DNA of 64,000 bases from Polynucleobacter sp. AP-Titi-500A-B4 (lineage in GTDB: Bacteria; Pseudomonadota; Gammaproteobacteria; Burkholderiales; Burkholderiaceae), in contig NZ_CP061311.1 of NCBI RefSeq assembly GCF_018688095.1, positions 310,001-374,000 of the forward strand, read 5' to 3'. Position numbers and translations under genes: made by a program. Below the pieces are notes generated by a model, which was not told where the DNA came from, made no database searches, and saw only the letters and a list, made by a program, of their open reading frames with translations. Within the stretch, counting starts at the first letter, position 1. Each line of letters begins with the position of its first letter. Shown in pieces: positions 51,536 to 59,910 of this stretch.

Positions 51536-52350
51536 AGGCTACTCAGACCTTTGATCGTGAGGCTTACTGCCACACCAAAAACCATGATGGCAAAAACCTG
51601 TTGCAGTTTAGGCCCGCTCAGTTTTTTACTGATAGCTAGGCCTAAGAGAAGGCCACCCAATGCTCCAATAGAAAAAGGGGCTGCCACAATAAAATTAAAG
51701 CCACCAGTTGCCGCAGAGAAGACCACACTACCGCCGGAGATAAGGGCTTGTACACCGAGTGAAGTTGCGATGATCGATTGTGCAGATAAATTGGTATAGC
51801 GCTTTAATGCTGGGATGATGATGAAGCCACCACCCACACCAAGAAGTCCCGATAGGAGACCGGCTAATCCGCCGGTGAGAGCAAGCGCTTTAGCGCAGGG
51901 TACATTCCAATAGAGCTTTCCGATAGCAGGATCTATTAAACAAGGCGGAGCTTTTCTTGGAGGGTCGGGGATACCTAAAGTCTTTTTTCGAGCTTGTCGA
52001 TATTGATTCAAGGCAGAGTAAAAGAGGGCACCGCTAAAAATAAGTAATAGAGGACCATTTGGGATGCGGCTTGCGATCCAAAATCCAGCAGGAGCTAATG
52101 CAACTCCAAAGATTGCCATGAAGATGGCAGCTTTGTAACGTAACAGTTTATTTTTCAGCCCCAGTAATGCACCCACGCTAGCGGCGAGTGCAATCGCTGC
52201 AAGAGAGATTGGGCTGGCGTCCACCATATTCAAGTGAAGCGCAAAAACGAGCAGGGGCACTGACAAAATCCCCCCACCGGCACCGGTAAGGCCCATTAAT
52301 AAACCCACTATGAGACCCAAAAAGGGGCTGAGGAGTATTGAGTCGTCCAT
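51532..52350 (-). CDS. TauE/SafE family sulfite/anion exporter
   Basis: A 272-residue protein with about eight helices. LIVGLLMGLTGAGGGILSVP and, in the second half, GGLAGLLSGLLGVGGGFIII are the duplicated G-(L/A)-x-G-x-G-G-G signatures of the TauE/SafE family, which exports sulfite, sulfoacetate and related anions. It is divergent from a persulfide-dioxygenase-like gene and a BigR-type regulator, an arrangement known in BigR operons, so export of sulfite formed from sulfide is the likely job. An AT-rich palindrome in the shared promoter region is the probable operator. Confidence 0.85.
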   Translation of the reverse strand: MDDSILLSPFLGLIVGLLMGLTGAGGGILSVPLLVFALHLNMVDASPISLAAIALAASVGALLGLKNKLLRYKAAIFMAIFGVALAPAGFWIASRIPNGPLLLIFSGALFYSALNQYRQARKKTLGIPDPPRKAPPCLIDPAIGKLYWNVPCAKALALTGGLAGLLSGLLGVGGGFIIIPALKRYTNLSAQSIIATSLGVQALISGGSVVFSAATGGFNFIVAAPFSIGALGGLLLGLAISKKLSGPKLQQVFAIMVFGVAVSLTIKGLSSL

Positions 52351-52362
52351 TGCTAATTATTT

Positions 52363-52379
52363 TATATTAAGATAATATA
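52363..52379. promoter_or_regulatory. AT-rich palindrome, candidate BigR/SqrR operator
   Basis: The inverted repeat tatatta-aga-taatata lies 13 bases upstream of the TauE/SafE start and 62 upstream of the hydrolase start. It is followed by more alternating A/T (ataaatatatatat). BigR-type repressors bind AT-rich palindromes in such divergent regions; the assignment here is by position and symmetry only. Confidence 0.5.
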
Positions 52380-52440
52380 TAAATATATATATTAATTGCT
52401 TACTTCAACAGTGAAGATAAAGTATTCAAGAAAGGCTATT

Positions 52441-53313
52441 GTGAATCAAAACCCCCGTGCCGACGTAAAAGCGTTTTTTGATCCAGAGACTTGGACTTTT
52501 ACCTATGTAGTCTTCTCAGGCAAAGGCAGCCCATGCGTAGTCATCGATTCGGTCCTCAATTACGATCCTAAGTCGGGAAGAACTTCTACTCGATCTGCGG
52601 ATGAGGTAATTACATTTATACAAGCTGAACAATTGCAGTTGTCATGGATTTTGGAAACTCATGCCCATGCCGATCATCTTACGGCTGCCCCTTACTTTCA
52701 AAAAATATTGGGTGGGAAGATCGTCATTGGTAATCACATCACCAATGTGCAAAATGTTTTTAAAGGAATTTTCAATCTGGATGAACAATTCTCCATTGAT
52801 GGATCCCAATTTGATTACCTATTAAAAGAAGATGAATCCTTGGCTTTTGGAAATCTTTCATTAAAGGCGCTTTACGTTCCTGGCCACACTCCTGCTTGTA
52901 TGGCCTATGAAATCGGAGATGCGTTATTTGTTGGGGATACTCTCTTTATGCCTGATGTTGGCACCGCACGGTGTGACTTTCCTGGAGGCAGTGCTCAGAC
53001 TTTGTACAGGTCTATTCAAAAGATACTGTCTTACCCTGATGAAACCAAGCTATACATGTGCCATGACTATCCACCAACGGATCGTCCTGTCGCGTATTAC
53101 ACAACCGTAGGAGAGGAGAAAAAGTCCAATATTCATGTTCACGCTGGCATCAGCGAGGATGACTTTATTCAAATGCGGAATAAACGTGATGCCACTCTGG
53201 ATATGCCAAACCTCATATTGCCCTCTATTCAGATCAATATCCGCGCAGGGCATCTGCCTGAGCCTGAAGCCAATGGCAATTCCTACTTAAAAATCCCTCT
53301 GAATATGCTTTGA
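52441..53313 (+). CDS. Metallo-beta-lactamase fold persulfide dioxygenase-like (Blh/ETHE1-type) hydrolase
   Basis: A 290-residue MBL-fold protein. The metal site LETHAHADHLTAAPYFQ is near residue 73, followed by YVPGHTPACMAYEIGDALFV, VGTARCDFPGGSAQTLYRSI and MCHDYPP, the set typical of ETHE1-like persulfide dioxygenases and of Blh. These oxidise glutathione persulfide to sulfite. The start is a GTG with an AAGG site before it; an in-frame TTG lies 45 bases upstream. A BigR-like regulator follows 1 base after its stop and the sulfite exporter is divergent, giving a coherent sulfide-detoxification set. Confidence 0.85.
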   Translation: MNQNPRADVKAFFDPETWTFTYVVFSGKGSPCVVIDSVLNYDPKSGRTSTRSADEVITFIQAEQLQLSWILETHAHADHLTAAPYFQKILGGKIVIGNHITNVQNVFKGIFNLDEQFSIDGSQFDYLLKEDESLAFGNLSLKALYVPGHTPACMAYEIGDALFVGDTLFMPDVGTARCDFPGGSAQTLYRSIQKILSYPDETKLYMCHDYPPTDRPVAYYTTVGEEKKSNIHVHAGISEDDFIQMRNKRDATLDMPNLILPSIQINIRAGHLPEPEANGNSYLKIPLNML

Positions 53314-53314
53314 T

Positions 53315-53626
53315 ATGGCAATTAGTAAATCTGAACTTAAAAAAATGCAGGCATCTGCAAGTGATGCATGCAAGTTAATGAAAGTCCTATCAAACAGTGA
53401 TCGCATGATGTTGTTATGCGAGATCGGGCAAGGCGAAAAATGCGTTAGTGAGCTTGAGCTTGCTCTCGATCTGCATCAGCCAACACTATCGCAGCAGTTA
53501 ACCGTATTGCGTAAAGAGAAGTTAGTAAAGACGCGCAGAGAGGGTAAACAAATTTACTATTCTCTAGATAGTGAAATTGCTGTAGCTGTCATGGGCCTCC
53601 TCTATAAGCACTATTGCAAAAGATAG
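53315..53626 (+). CDS. BigR/SqrR-type sulfide-responsive ArsR family repressor
   Basis: A 103-residue winged-helix regulator. ELELALDLHQPTLSQQLTVL is the recognition helix region and REGKQIYYSLDSE the wing. Cys35 (LLCEIG) and Cys101 (KHYCKR) are 66 residues apart, the same distance as the redox pair Cys42/Cys108 of BigR and Cys41/Cys107 of SqrR, which form a persulfide or polysulfide bridge and release DNA. Cys19 and Cys43 are extra. It probably represses its own operon and the divergent TauE gene. Confidence 0.9.
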   Translation: MAISKSELKKMQASASDACKLMKVLSNSDRMMLLCEIGQGEKCVSELELALDLHQPTLSQQLTVLRKEKLVKTRREGKQIYYSLDSEIAVAVMGLLYKHYCKR

Positions 53627-53693
53627 TAGCCCTCGCAACGAGGTGTATGCTGGTTAGTAATCTTTGGCTTATCTTTAGTACGACTGGAATCTG

Positions 53694-54209
53694 ATGATGA
53701 GTATGACCCACTACATGCAGTTATTGGCCGATAACCAGCCATGGAATCTCATGATTTTTATGGCAATCCCAATCGTGCTGGCTGAGACTTTAGCTATCAC
53801 CGAACTTTATATTCTGTTTACCCGGAAATTTCAGGGGGCGATATGGAATTTGAATCGATTTTCCGGAACGGCAGTCGGAATTTACTTTATTGGCATCATC
53901 ATCTATCTGATGACTGCTGCTGTAATACCGATTACCAAATCGGGTGAGTGGAGAACAGTGATTGATGTTATTGCAGTCGGCTCTTATCTCATCGGCGGAC
54001 TGCCTTTGATCTGGATCGCCCTGCAAGAGTTTGGTTTGGTGAATAAGCAATTAAACCAAGAGGGTAAATTAAAAGTTCATGCAATCTGTGTTGCATTATT
54101 TTTAGTATTTGGCCACGTTGCAATGATCAGTGGCATGCTAGACCCTGGCTTGCTTGGGTATCAAAGTACTGCGCATCCAATAATTATGCCTACCGATCAC
54201 GCACATTAA
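53694..54209 (+). CDS. Hypothetical four-helix membrane protein
   Basis: A 171-residue protein with four hydrophobic helices: LMIFMAIPIVLAETLAITEL, GIYFIGIIIYLMTAAVIPIT, IAVGSYLIGGLPLIWIALQE and ICVALFLVFGHVAMISGML. A Glu and several His (HAHx, GHVAM, PTDHAH at the C-terminus) could bind metal or haem. It resembles DUF6803-type proteins, but this is uncertain. It follows the BigR-like gene by 67 bases and converges with the last gene of the Fur-linked operon, overlapping it by 20 bases. Confidence 0.6.
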   Translation: MMSMTHYMQLLADNQPWNLMIFMAIPIVLAETLAITELYILFTRKFQGAIWNLNRFSGTAVGIYFIGIIIYLMTAAVIPITKSGEWRTVIDVIAVGSYLIGGLPLIWIALQEFGLVNKQLNQEGKLKVHAICVALFLVFGHVAMISGMLDPGLLGYQSTAHPIIMPTDHAH

Positions 54210-54600
54210 TTGTATGCAGTAAAAAAATAACAAAGAACGCTAGGCCAATCATCCAATGGAGATTGACTAAGGTATCTCGAATACCTTCGGGGCCGTAATA
54301 TAGCAAAGCCCCTGTAATGATTAATGATGCTAGAAAACCCAGTTGACCTAAGCCGCTGAGCCATTTTCGTTTGGACTTCAGGCCTGCCTTAAGGTGAAAG
54401 GGTAGAACCGATCCTAGTGCCAACATCGCCAACATCGCTGCAACTCCATGTAATGCCAATATATTATGTGAGCCAAAAATGGACCTCTGTATCTGGAACT
54501 CATGGCCTACTAAGTAAACGCTTCCACTAAGCGAACAACTCAAAATCCCAAGCATTACGAACCATTTCTGCCACTGGGGCATCTTTCCTAAGCGAGTCAT
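54190..54600 (-). CDS. Small four-helix membrane protein with haem-ligand-like histidines
   Basis: A 136-residue protein with four hydrophobic helices. Histidines sit in or next to the helices: VGHEFQIQ, GSHNILALHGVAAM, VLPFHLKAG, VNLHWMIGLAF and FLLHTINV. That pattern is expected for a b-type haem membrane protein (DUF4405 or cytochrome b561-like). It is the last gene of the operon that holds an outer-membrane protein, an FMN-binding protein and ApbE. It overlaps apbE by 4 bases (ATGA), which supports the ATG chosen. A role in passing electrons across the membrane to a periplasmic flavoprotein is an inference. Confidence 0.62.
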   Translation of the reverse strand: MTRLGKMPQWQKWFVMLGILSCSLSGSVYLVGHEFQIQRSIFGSHNILALHGVAAMLAMLALGSVLPFHLKAGLKSKRKWLSGLGQLGFLASLIITGALLYYGPEGIRDTLVNLHWMIGLAFFVIFLLHTINVRDR

Positions 54601-55418
54601 ATGGCAATTTGAATCGCTTGCGCTGAAAACTTCGCAAAGCAAGGGTGATGAGCTTGATTTGAGATCGCCAGTACTTTAGTCAGGGCATCTGCATAGACGC
54701 ATTCCTTGGCAACGATTGAATAGGAGCCTGATGATTCAAGGTAGCCATCAGATTCATCTACCAAAGGATTAATAAGATGGCTAACTTGCCCATCTCTTTT
54801 GGAGAAGTAGAGACTACTGGTAGCTAGAGCAGCATTTTGCAGGGTGCCAATTTCTAGTAGTTCTGAGGGATTCTTGGGGTTGCGAATATGGATGGGTATA
54901 GGGCTATCTCCGAATACCCTCAAGTCACCCCCTGCATTGACTAAGCCAGAGCTCACGCCTTCGGAGATCAGAATCTTGACAGCCATATCAACCGCAAACC
55001 CCTTGGCGATGCCACCAAGGTCGAGGCAGACTGGCCGAGAAGAAGTAATTAGTTCTGGCGTCAGAAAACAAATATCTTCGATACCGCCAAGATTGTGATT
55101 GGTGAAGTCAATATGACGAGGCAGAAGTCCGGCAGCAACGAGGCGATGGCCAATGCCACAGTTAAATAGGCCGCGTGAATGACGATGAATTTGTTTTGCA
55201 ATCCGGAGGACTTGTGCAGTCCAAGGGTGAATATCTATCGCCTTGCTATGGGCATAACGGTTGATGTGATTGAGCTCGGTATTTGCTTGATGAAAACCCA
55301 TTAATTCTTGGATCTTTTCAATGGCAGTAAATGCACGATCTATTACCCTTTGATCATCATCTTGATCTATGGTGATTTCAACAAAGGTTCCAAGAAGCGG
55401 CTTGCAGCGCGTGATCAT
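54597..55418 (-). CDS. apbE: FAD:protein FMN transferase
   Basis: A 273-residue ApbE protein, somewhat short for the family. PLLGTFVEITI starts it, CLDLGGIAKGFAVDMAVKIL binds FAD and Mg, and VNAGGDLRVFGD is the conserved middle block; ASSLYFSKRDGQVSHLINP leads to the C-terminal part. ApbE attaches FMN to a Ser/Thr of NqrC/RnfG-type proteins in the periplasm. No clear N-terminal signal peptide is visible, so the site of action is uncertain. Its natural target is the FMN-binding protein encoded just upstream. Confidence 0.9.
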   Translation of the reverse strand: MITRCKPLLGTFVEITIDQDDDQRVIDRAFTAIEKIQELMGFHQANTELNHINRYAHSKAIDIHPWTAQVLRIAKQIHRHSRGLFNCGIGHRLVAAGLLPRHIDFTNHNLGGIEDICFLTPELITSSRPVCLDLGGIAKGFAVDMAVKILISEGVSSGLVNAGGDLRVFGDSPIPIHIRNPKNPSELLEIGTLQNAALATSSLYFSKRDGQVSHLINPLVDESDGYLESSGSYSIVAKECVYADALTKVLAISNQAHHPCFAKFSAQAIQIAI

Positions 55419-55425
55419 ACAATGC

Positions 55426-55977
55426 TCATTTCGATTTGGTTGGAATATTCTTCAATGCCAAGTCGTAGAGCACGGTGATACGTTTGACGCCATCAGTAAG
55501 GTGCTTGCAAGAGAGGGTAGCCCCACCAATATTCTGAATATCTTGATTAAGCTTGATGGGGTCGTTAATAGTTTTACCAAAAAATTGTTTGCGCCACTGT
55601 ACTTCTGCAACTTCATAACCATAAGACTCAACGTATTCCAATACTTCAATACCCAAGATACTTCCCTTGGCATTCAGGGCAACGGCGTAGGTAATCATCT
55701 CGTGCTTACCTACAACCTCATCAACAATGAACCATCCACCATCGGATGTTCTCCAGATGCGCTCCCCTTGAAAAGGATGACGGATGCTCGAGGCCACCCG
55801 CATCCTTTCTTGTAAATCATCGGTAATGATGATGGGCGACTTACTCATCAATTTATTCGGAAATAGTATTTGCTGGGCTTGCTCAATAGAGACGTAAATT
55901 TTTGCTTGTACAAAGATTGGCGTCGTTAATAGGGCCAACCCAGCTAATGCATATAGATTTGGTTTCCAATGAATCAT
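55426..55977 (-). CDS. FMN-binding domain protein, ApbE substrate
   Basis: A 183-residue exported protein. The signal peptide core LYALAGLALLTTPIFVQA precedes KIYVSIEQAQQILFP. The C-terminal half is an FMN_bind domain: AVALNAKGSILGIEVLEYVE and, near residue 160, IGGATLSCKHLTDGVKRI, where GATLS resembles the [S/T]GA[S/T/A]x[S/T] flavinylation site of NqrC/RnfG. It would carry covalent FMN in the periplasm. The ATG is preferred to a TTG two codons upstream. It lies between the outer-membrane protein gene (12-base gap) and apbE (7-base gap). Confidence 0.85.
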   Translation of the reverse strand: MIHWKPNLYALAGLALLTTPIFVQAKIYVSIEQAQQILFPNKLMSKSPIIITDDLQERMRVASSIRHPFQGERIWRTSDGGWFIVDEVVGKHEMITYAVALNAKGSILGIEVLEYVESYGYEVAEVQWRKQFFGKTINDPIKLNQDIQNIGGATLSCKHLTDGVKRITVLYDLALKNIPTKSK

Positions 55978-55989
55978 GTGCAATCTTTA

Positions 55990-56904
55990 TTAGTTCAGGG
56001 GGAAGCCAACCTTGAGGATGTATTCATTGACTGAGTGGCTATCCCATACGCGGGCATTGGAGCATTCCGCTTCACCACCACCCATACAAGTGCCACCGGC
56101 TAATTGATAGCGCCACGCACCAGTAACCCACCAGTCTTTAGCTGCGTAGTGTAAGTTTGGGCCAACAAAAGTTGCGCGTTGTACTTGATTGCGTAAATTC
56201 AGTTCTGAATAGTCATTATGAAAGCGCGCTTCAACACCAGCAGACCACTTGGGCGCAAAGCGATAGCTAGCACCTACTAAGATATCTAGCATCGACTCTG
56301 GTACGTTACCATTTTCAATAAACTTCAAACGCTCATTAGCGACTACTACGTTACTGGCCAAAATTAAGCGGTCATCAATGAAGTTGGACTGTAGCAATAG
56401 TCGGGCTTCAATCTCATCTTTGTTTCTGCCCCAGGTAGGCTCTAAATAAAGTCCGATACCTACAGGTGAGGTCACTGGATTAGTAATGCGATAAATAGCC
56501 TCTAAAGATCCGCCTTCAATGCCGCTCTTCCTGTAAGCGGTGGATGGATCGTGTGAGGAGGGAACTCCGTAACCACCTGTACAGGTTGGCGCATCGCCGC
56601 AGGCCTCAGGATTGGTGTAGTTTTGATTGGCGCTGGTGGAGTAAGAGTTGATATAACCGGCTAGTTGTAAATCATTTGTGAGTCCATACTCAAGCTCTGT
56701 TCGTGCAGTCCATGCATCGTAAGTGCCTGCTGCTTGTGTTTGATTGAGCTGCACCCGCTGCTCAAATTCCCACTTCCCTTTGGGTTGCAGGTCTAAGGTA
56801 TAGATCCAGCCAAATGCACCTTCACCCGCATGGGCTAGTGAGAAATGAAGGGTAGCAGCGAGGACTAGGCTAAAGGCTATCAGTTTTTGAATGGTCAATT
56901 TCAT
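55990..56904 (-). CDS. Outer-membrane beta-barrel protein (DUF6662-like)
   Basis: A 304-residue exported protein. The signal peptide IAFSLVLAATLHFSLAHA is followed by GEGAFGWIYTLDLQPKGKWE and a series of amphipathic strands rich in Tyr, Trp and Phe, ending ILKVGFPLN. This reads as a beta-barrel; the N-terminal motif resembles DUF6662 proteins. Two Cys pairs (CGDAPTC, CMGGGEAEC) may form disulfides in loops. It is the first gene of the operon controlled by two Fur-box-like palindromes 30-76 bases before its start, so it may be an iron-starvation-induced porin or channel. Confidence 0.7.
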   Translation of the reverse strand: MKLTIQKLIAFSLVLAATLHFSLAHAGEGAFGWIYTLDLQPKGKWEFEQRVQLNQTQAAGTYDAWTARTELEYGLTNDLQLAGYINSYSTSANQNYTNPEACGDAPTCTGGYGVPSSHDPSTAYRKSGIEGGSLEAIYRITNPVTSPVGIGLYLEPTWGRNKDEIEARLLLQSNFIDDRLILASNVVVANERLKFIENGNVPESMLDILVGASYRFAPKWSAGVEARFHNDYSELNLRNQVQRATFVGPNLHYAAKDWWVTGAWRYQLAGGTCMGGGEAECSNARVWDSHSVNEYILKVGFPLN

Positions 56905-56933
56905 GGTTTTGTGAGAGTGGGTTGATAAAGTTA

Positions 56934-56952
56934 AATGAGAATGGTTCTCAAT
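56934..56952. promoter_or_regulatory. Fur-box-like palindrome 1
   Basis: The 19-bp site aatgagaatggttctcaat (tgagaa-tgg-ttctca) matches the classic Fur-box form with its 6-bp arms intact. It lies 30 bases before the outer-membrane protein start, where it would cover the promoter. Confidence 0.75.
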
Positions 56953-56961
56953 ATAACACTA

Positions 56962-56980
56962 AATGAGAATGATTCTCAAA
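56962..56980. promoter_or_regulatory. Fur-box-like palindrome 2
   Basis: The 19-bp site aatgagaatgattctcaaa (tgagaa-tga-ttctca) is a near-consensus Fur box. Its centre is 28 bases from that of box 1. Two such sites in tandem suggest strong iron-dependent repression of the minus-strand operon; the plus-strand DUF3820 gene starts 76 bases away and might be affected too. Confidence 0.8.
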
Positions 56981-57055
56981 TAGGAAAAAGACTATTTTTC
57001 AATAAATGGTGAGTTTTGTGGGGGAATATGTTTTCCCTTGTAAGATTTCTCTTCA

Positions 57056-57298
57056 ATGAACTCCCAAGCACTTGAAAAACTCGTACTCATGAAGATGCCC
57101 TATGGCAAGCATGCTGGGCGAGCTTTGGCAGACTTGCCAGGAAATTACTTAGCGTGGTTCGCGCGCGAGGGATTTCCTAAGGGGGAATTAGGTGAGTTAC
57201 TTGAGTTGATGCATACGCTTGACCACAACGGATTGCGCGGCTTACTAGCCCCTATTCAGCGGGCTCATGGCTTACAAGCTAAATCAAAACTACTTTGA
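57056..57298 (+). CDS. DUF3820 family protein
   Basis: An 80-residue protein with the DUF3820 pattern MPYGKHAGRALADLPGNYLA and WFAREGFPKGELGELLELMH. Family members are often named putative quorum-sensing-regulated virulence factors, and the motif also occurs in some exonuclease-like proteins; the true function is unknown. It overlaps the convergent endonuclease gene by 9 bases at the 3' end. Confidence 0.82.
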   Translation: MNSQALEKLVLMKMPYGKHAGRALADLPGNYLAWFAREGFPKGELGELLELMHTLDHNGLRGLLAPIQRAHGLQAKSKLL

Positions 57299-58318
57299 GC
57301 GGACGATTGCGATCACGCGATTGCGTTCGTATGTCACGCTGGGTGAATCTGGTGGACTGCTTTGGGTAAGGCTAACTTTGAGAGATGTTCTCGATGTAAT
57401 TTGTGTAGCAATCTTGTTAGCTAATTCACCATTGCGATCGTATTGAATCTGAACACTCGCAACTTTTCCATCTTGGATGCCTGATATCAGCGTATTAACC
57501 TTGTCTACCGAGTAATCATCAAAAAATATTGGATACCACCCACCCGCCAAAGGCTTTTCTGGCTTGGGCTCTGAGGTATTGGGCTTGTTGGACAAGGCGC
57601 TCGGCTTCACAGGTAGTTGAAAATCAATCCCTGTCTTGGCTATTAGCTCTGCATAAGTAATGGGTGGCGACATCTGAGCATCGTTACTGTTTTCAATCCA
57701 GTATGCCCACGCATCATTTTTACTGGGGTCATATACCAACTTAAATAAATGGCTTGGAATGGTGACATGACTTCTACCGATACTTCCTTGGCTTCCAGTG
57801 GAGCCGGTAAAAACATAAACATCTCCAGTAGCTCTTTTGACATAGAGCCTAGTAGGTTCTTCAACATTCTTTGCCCAAATACCCTGATTGTTTTGCCTTG
57901 CCTGCGGCATCATGTTGGCCAAGGAGAATGACTGTGCCATAGCTCTCTCATTGCTCATATCTCCGGCGGGGGCGTTGTGCCCACGATCAAAGCCACTGCC
58001 ACGGTAGTCTGAGTGTAAAGATCGCTCTGCAAACGGCAGCCTTGCTTCTTCATAAAACTGATTGCTTCTGCGAGGATGTGGGGCCAGTAGCTGCTCGCGG
58101 TTGAGCTTCTCTACTGTATAGATTGGTTTTTTGTCCCTGGGTGAATAGAGGACTGCAAAGCTATCAAAGCAAAGATCACGTCCCACTTGAGTGGTAACCG
58201 GCACTTGTTGGTTGGGAAAAAGGTCTTTACATTCCTCAAAGAGGGCAAAAGCTGAGAGCGGGCTTAGGAGTAAAGCCAGCGAGATTAGGTGCGCAATGAG
58301 TTTAGGTGGAAGCTTCAT
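57290..58318 (-). CDS. Exported DNA/RNA non-specific endonuclease (NucA/NUC1 family)
   Basis: A 342-residue protein. The signal peptide core LIAHLISLALLLSPLSAFA is followed by the His-Me finger nuclease domain: YRGSGFDRGHNAPAGDM carries the DRGH catalytic motif (His about 114), NMMPQARQNNQGIWAKNVEE the metal-binding Asn, and VYVFTGSTG a conserved core strand. Beyond the domain is a C-terminal extension of about 110 residues with GGWYPIFFDDYSVDKVNTLI, which is not part of the usual nuclease core. Likely role: degradation of extracellular nucleic acids for nutrients. The ATG before KLPPKL gives the best signal peptide; an upstream in-frame start is possible. Confidence 0.85.
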   Translation of the reverse strand: MKLPPKLIAHLISLALLLSPLSAFALFEECKDLFPNQQVPVTTQVGRDLCFDSFAVLYSPRDKKPIYTVEKLNREQLLAPHPRRSNQFYEEARLPFAERSLHSDYRGSGFDRGHNAPAGDMSNERAMAQSFSLANMMPQARQNNQGIWAKNVEEPTRLYVKRATGDVYVFTGSTGSQGSIGRSHVTIPSHLFKLVYDPSKNDAWAYWIENSNDAQMSPPITYAELIAKTGIDFQLPVKPSALSNKPNTSEPKPEKPLAGGWYPIFFDDYSVDKVNTLISGIQDGKVASVQIQYDRNGELANKIATQITSRTSLKVSLTQSSPPDSPSVTYERNRVIAIVRSK

Positions 58319-58846
58319 CTTCTGTAAGTGTAGGGGCTGACTTATCGATGCCGCCACACTTTAAAAAAACATCCAGCGTTTCCATTCTTGGATTGGCTCC
58401 TCAGTTAGCTCTTGAGGGAATAGAAAAATCCCCTTGAGAGGCCTTAAGAAATGACCAAATCTCCTCGGGCCCCTTGAAAAATCATGCCTTGCAGTATTTC
58501 TTGTCTGGCACTACCGGTAGAAATTTCAGGAGATCAAAATACTAGATGTATGGTTTTTGATGGAAATTTTTCCTTCCAAATAGAAAAAAAGTCGAAATTT
58601 AGGGAATTTTTTACAGAATGAAATTAGTGCTCCCTAACATCAGTAAGTAATTGATTTATATAATTTTTATTGGAATGATTTGGTCCTTATGAGGGATCTC
58701 CCGTATTTCAAGACCTAAAAGTTATTGAAACCTAGTTCTTTATTCTTGACTTGATATAAGAACCTTTTTAGGATGACCCATGTTTTTTATATATTGCGCT
58801 GCAACATAAACCAGATTCAAGGTTTTGGAGTGTCGCAACAAAATGA
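58319..58846. other. Intergenic region without a recognised gene
   Basis: These 528 bases lie between the divergent nuclease and lytic transglycosylase genes. No frame with coding character was found on either strand, and no tRNA-like fold or repeat. It probably holds both promoters; one candidate for the transglycosylase is listed separately. Confidence 0.6.
58746..58774 (+). promoter_or_regulatory. Candidate sigma-70 promoter for the lytic transglycosylase
   Basis: TTGACT and TAGGAT are separated by 17 bases; both differ modestly from the TTGACA/TATAAT consensus. It lies about 70 bases before the transglycosylase start. This is a pattern match only. Confidence 0.35.
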
Positions 58847-59836
58847 ATGAATAAATGTTTATCAAACAATTTGAGTGAGATGCAGGATAAGCAGCCAGCA
58901 ATGTTGGCCGCTAAAAATCTGCTAGCCCACGCTATGGCTCCGGTGTATCGAGTTATCAATGGCTTGCTCGTTGTGACCGTATTCATGGTGGTTGGTCTTT
59001 GGCTGTCTGGCAATGGAACCAATGCAGGTGCTTTTGATCTTGCCCGTATCTTGGTGCCAGATGAAGCGCGGCATATTGTGTGGAGTAATGGCTTTAGCAT
59101 GCTCGATCAATACAAGACTGCTAATGAAAGTTCTAGCACCCCAGTTTCTGAAACTGATATTGCGAGCGTCATTTATCCCAAGCCATCTGCTGGTAACTCT
59201 GGTTTAAGTAGTGCAAAACAGCAAACTATTGCCCTATTGATGCCTTCTGTAGCCCAGGTGCAGGTGAAGTCGATCTCCCATTTAGCGGACCGGATTCCGG
59301 CTGCCAAGATCGATCCTCAGGCTTTAGATAGTAATTTGATGGGCTCGATTCAGAATCAGCGCGCAGTAGCCGACTTCTTTGAAAAGAAATACAGTCTCGA
59401 TCGCGCCAAGATTGAAGAATATGTTTCCAAAACGATTTTGATTGCTAAAGAAGTCAATATTGATCCTGTCTTGTTATTGGCAGTGATTTCCGTTGAGTCA
59501 AACTTCAATCCCAATACCAAGAGTCATGCTGGCGCAGAAGGCTTGATGCAAGTGATGACTTCAGTTCACCGTGATAAATATGCCTTGTATGGCGGTACTC
59601 AAGAGGCCGTCAAGCCTGAAGTGAATATTCGTGTCGGCGCTTATATTTTGAAGTACCTCATTGCTACTGCAGGTTCTTTGCGTAATGGGCTGAAGTTTTA
59701 TGTAGGTGCAGCTAATGCGGAGGATGACGGGGGTTATACCGATAAGGTGATGGCTGAGCGTAATCGTTTGATTAGCCTTTGCCAGAATCGTTCAACTAAT
59801 CGTTTAACCCTGAATGGTAAGAACGTACGTTCTTAA
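58847..59836 (+). CDS. Membrane-anchored SLT-type lytic transglycosylase
   Basis: A 329-residue protein. One hydrophobic helix near residues 38-54 (INGLLVVTVFMVVGLWLSG) anchors it, then a linker of about 130 residues, then an SLT domain: VDPVLLLAVISVESNFNPNT holds the catalytic Glu (near 214), with HAGAEGLMQVMTSVHRDKY and NIRVGAYILKYLIATAGSL. It cleaves peptidoglycan glycan strands in the periplasm. Two in-frame ATGs (the second at 58880) could serve as start. A bidirectional terminator follows. Confidence 0.87.
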   Translation: MNKCLSNNLSEMQDKQPAMLAAKNLLAHAMAPVYRVINGLLVVTVFMVVGLWLSGNGTNAGAFDLARILVPDEARHIVWSNGFSMLDQYKTANESSSTPVSETDIASVIYPKPSAGNSGLSSAKQQTIALLMPSVAQVQVKSISHLADRIPAAKIDPQALDSNLMGSIQNQRAVADFFEKKYSLDRAKIEEYVSKTILIAKEVNIDPVLLLAVISVESNFNPNTKSHAGAEGLMQVMTSVHRDKYALYGGTQEAVKPEVNIRVGAYILKYLIATAGSLRNGLKFYVGAANAEDDGGYTDKVMAERNRLISLCQNRSTNRLTLNGKNVRS

Positions 59837-59856
59837 TTAAAGAAGTGACCCATTAT

Positions 59857-59884
59857 AAAAGCCACCCTAGGGTGGCTTTTGTTT
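59857..59884. terminator. Bidirectional stem-loop terminator
   Basis: The perfect palindrome aaaagccaccct/agggtggctttt is followed by T-rich sequence on both strands. It separates the transglycosylase gene from the convergent FKBP gene. Confidence 0.85.
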
Positions 59885-59910
59885 GTACTGAGGAATGCTG
59901 ATACGAGTGC

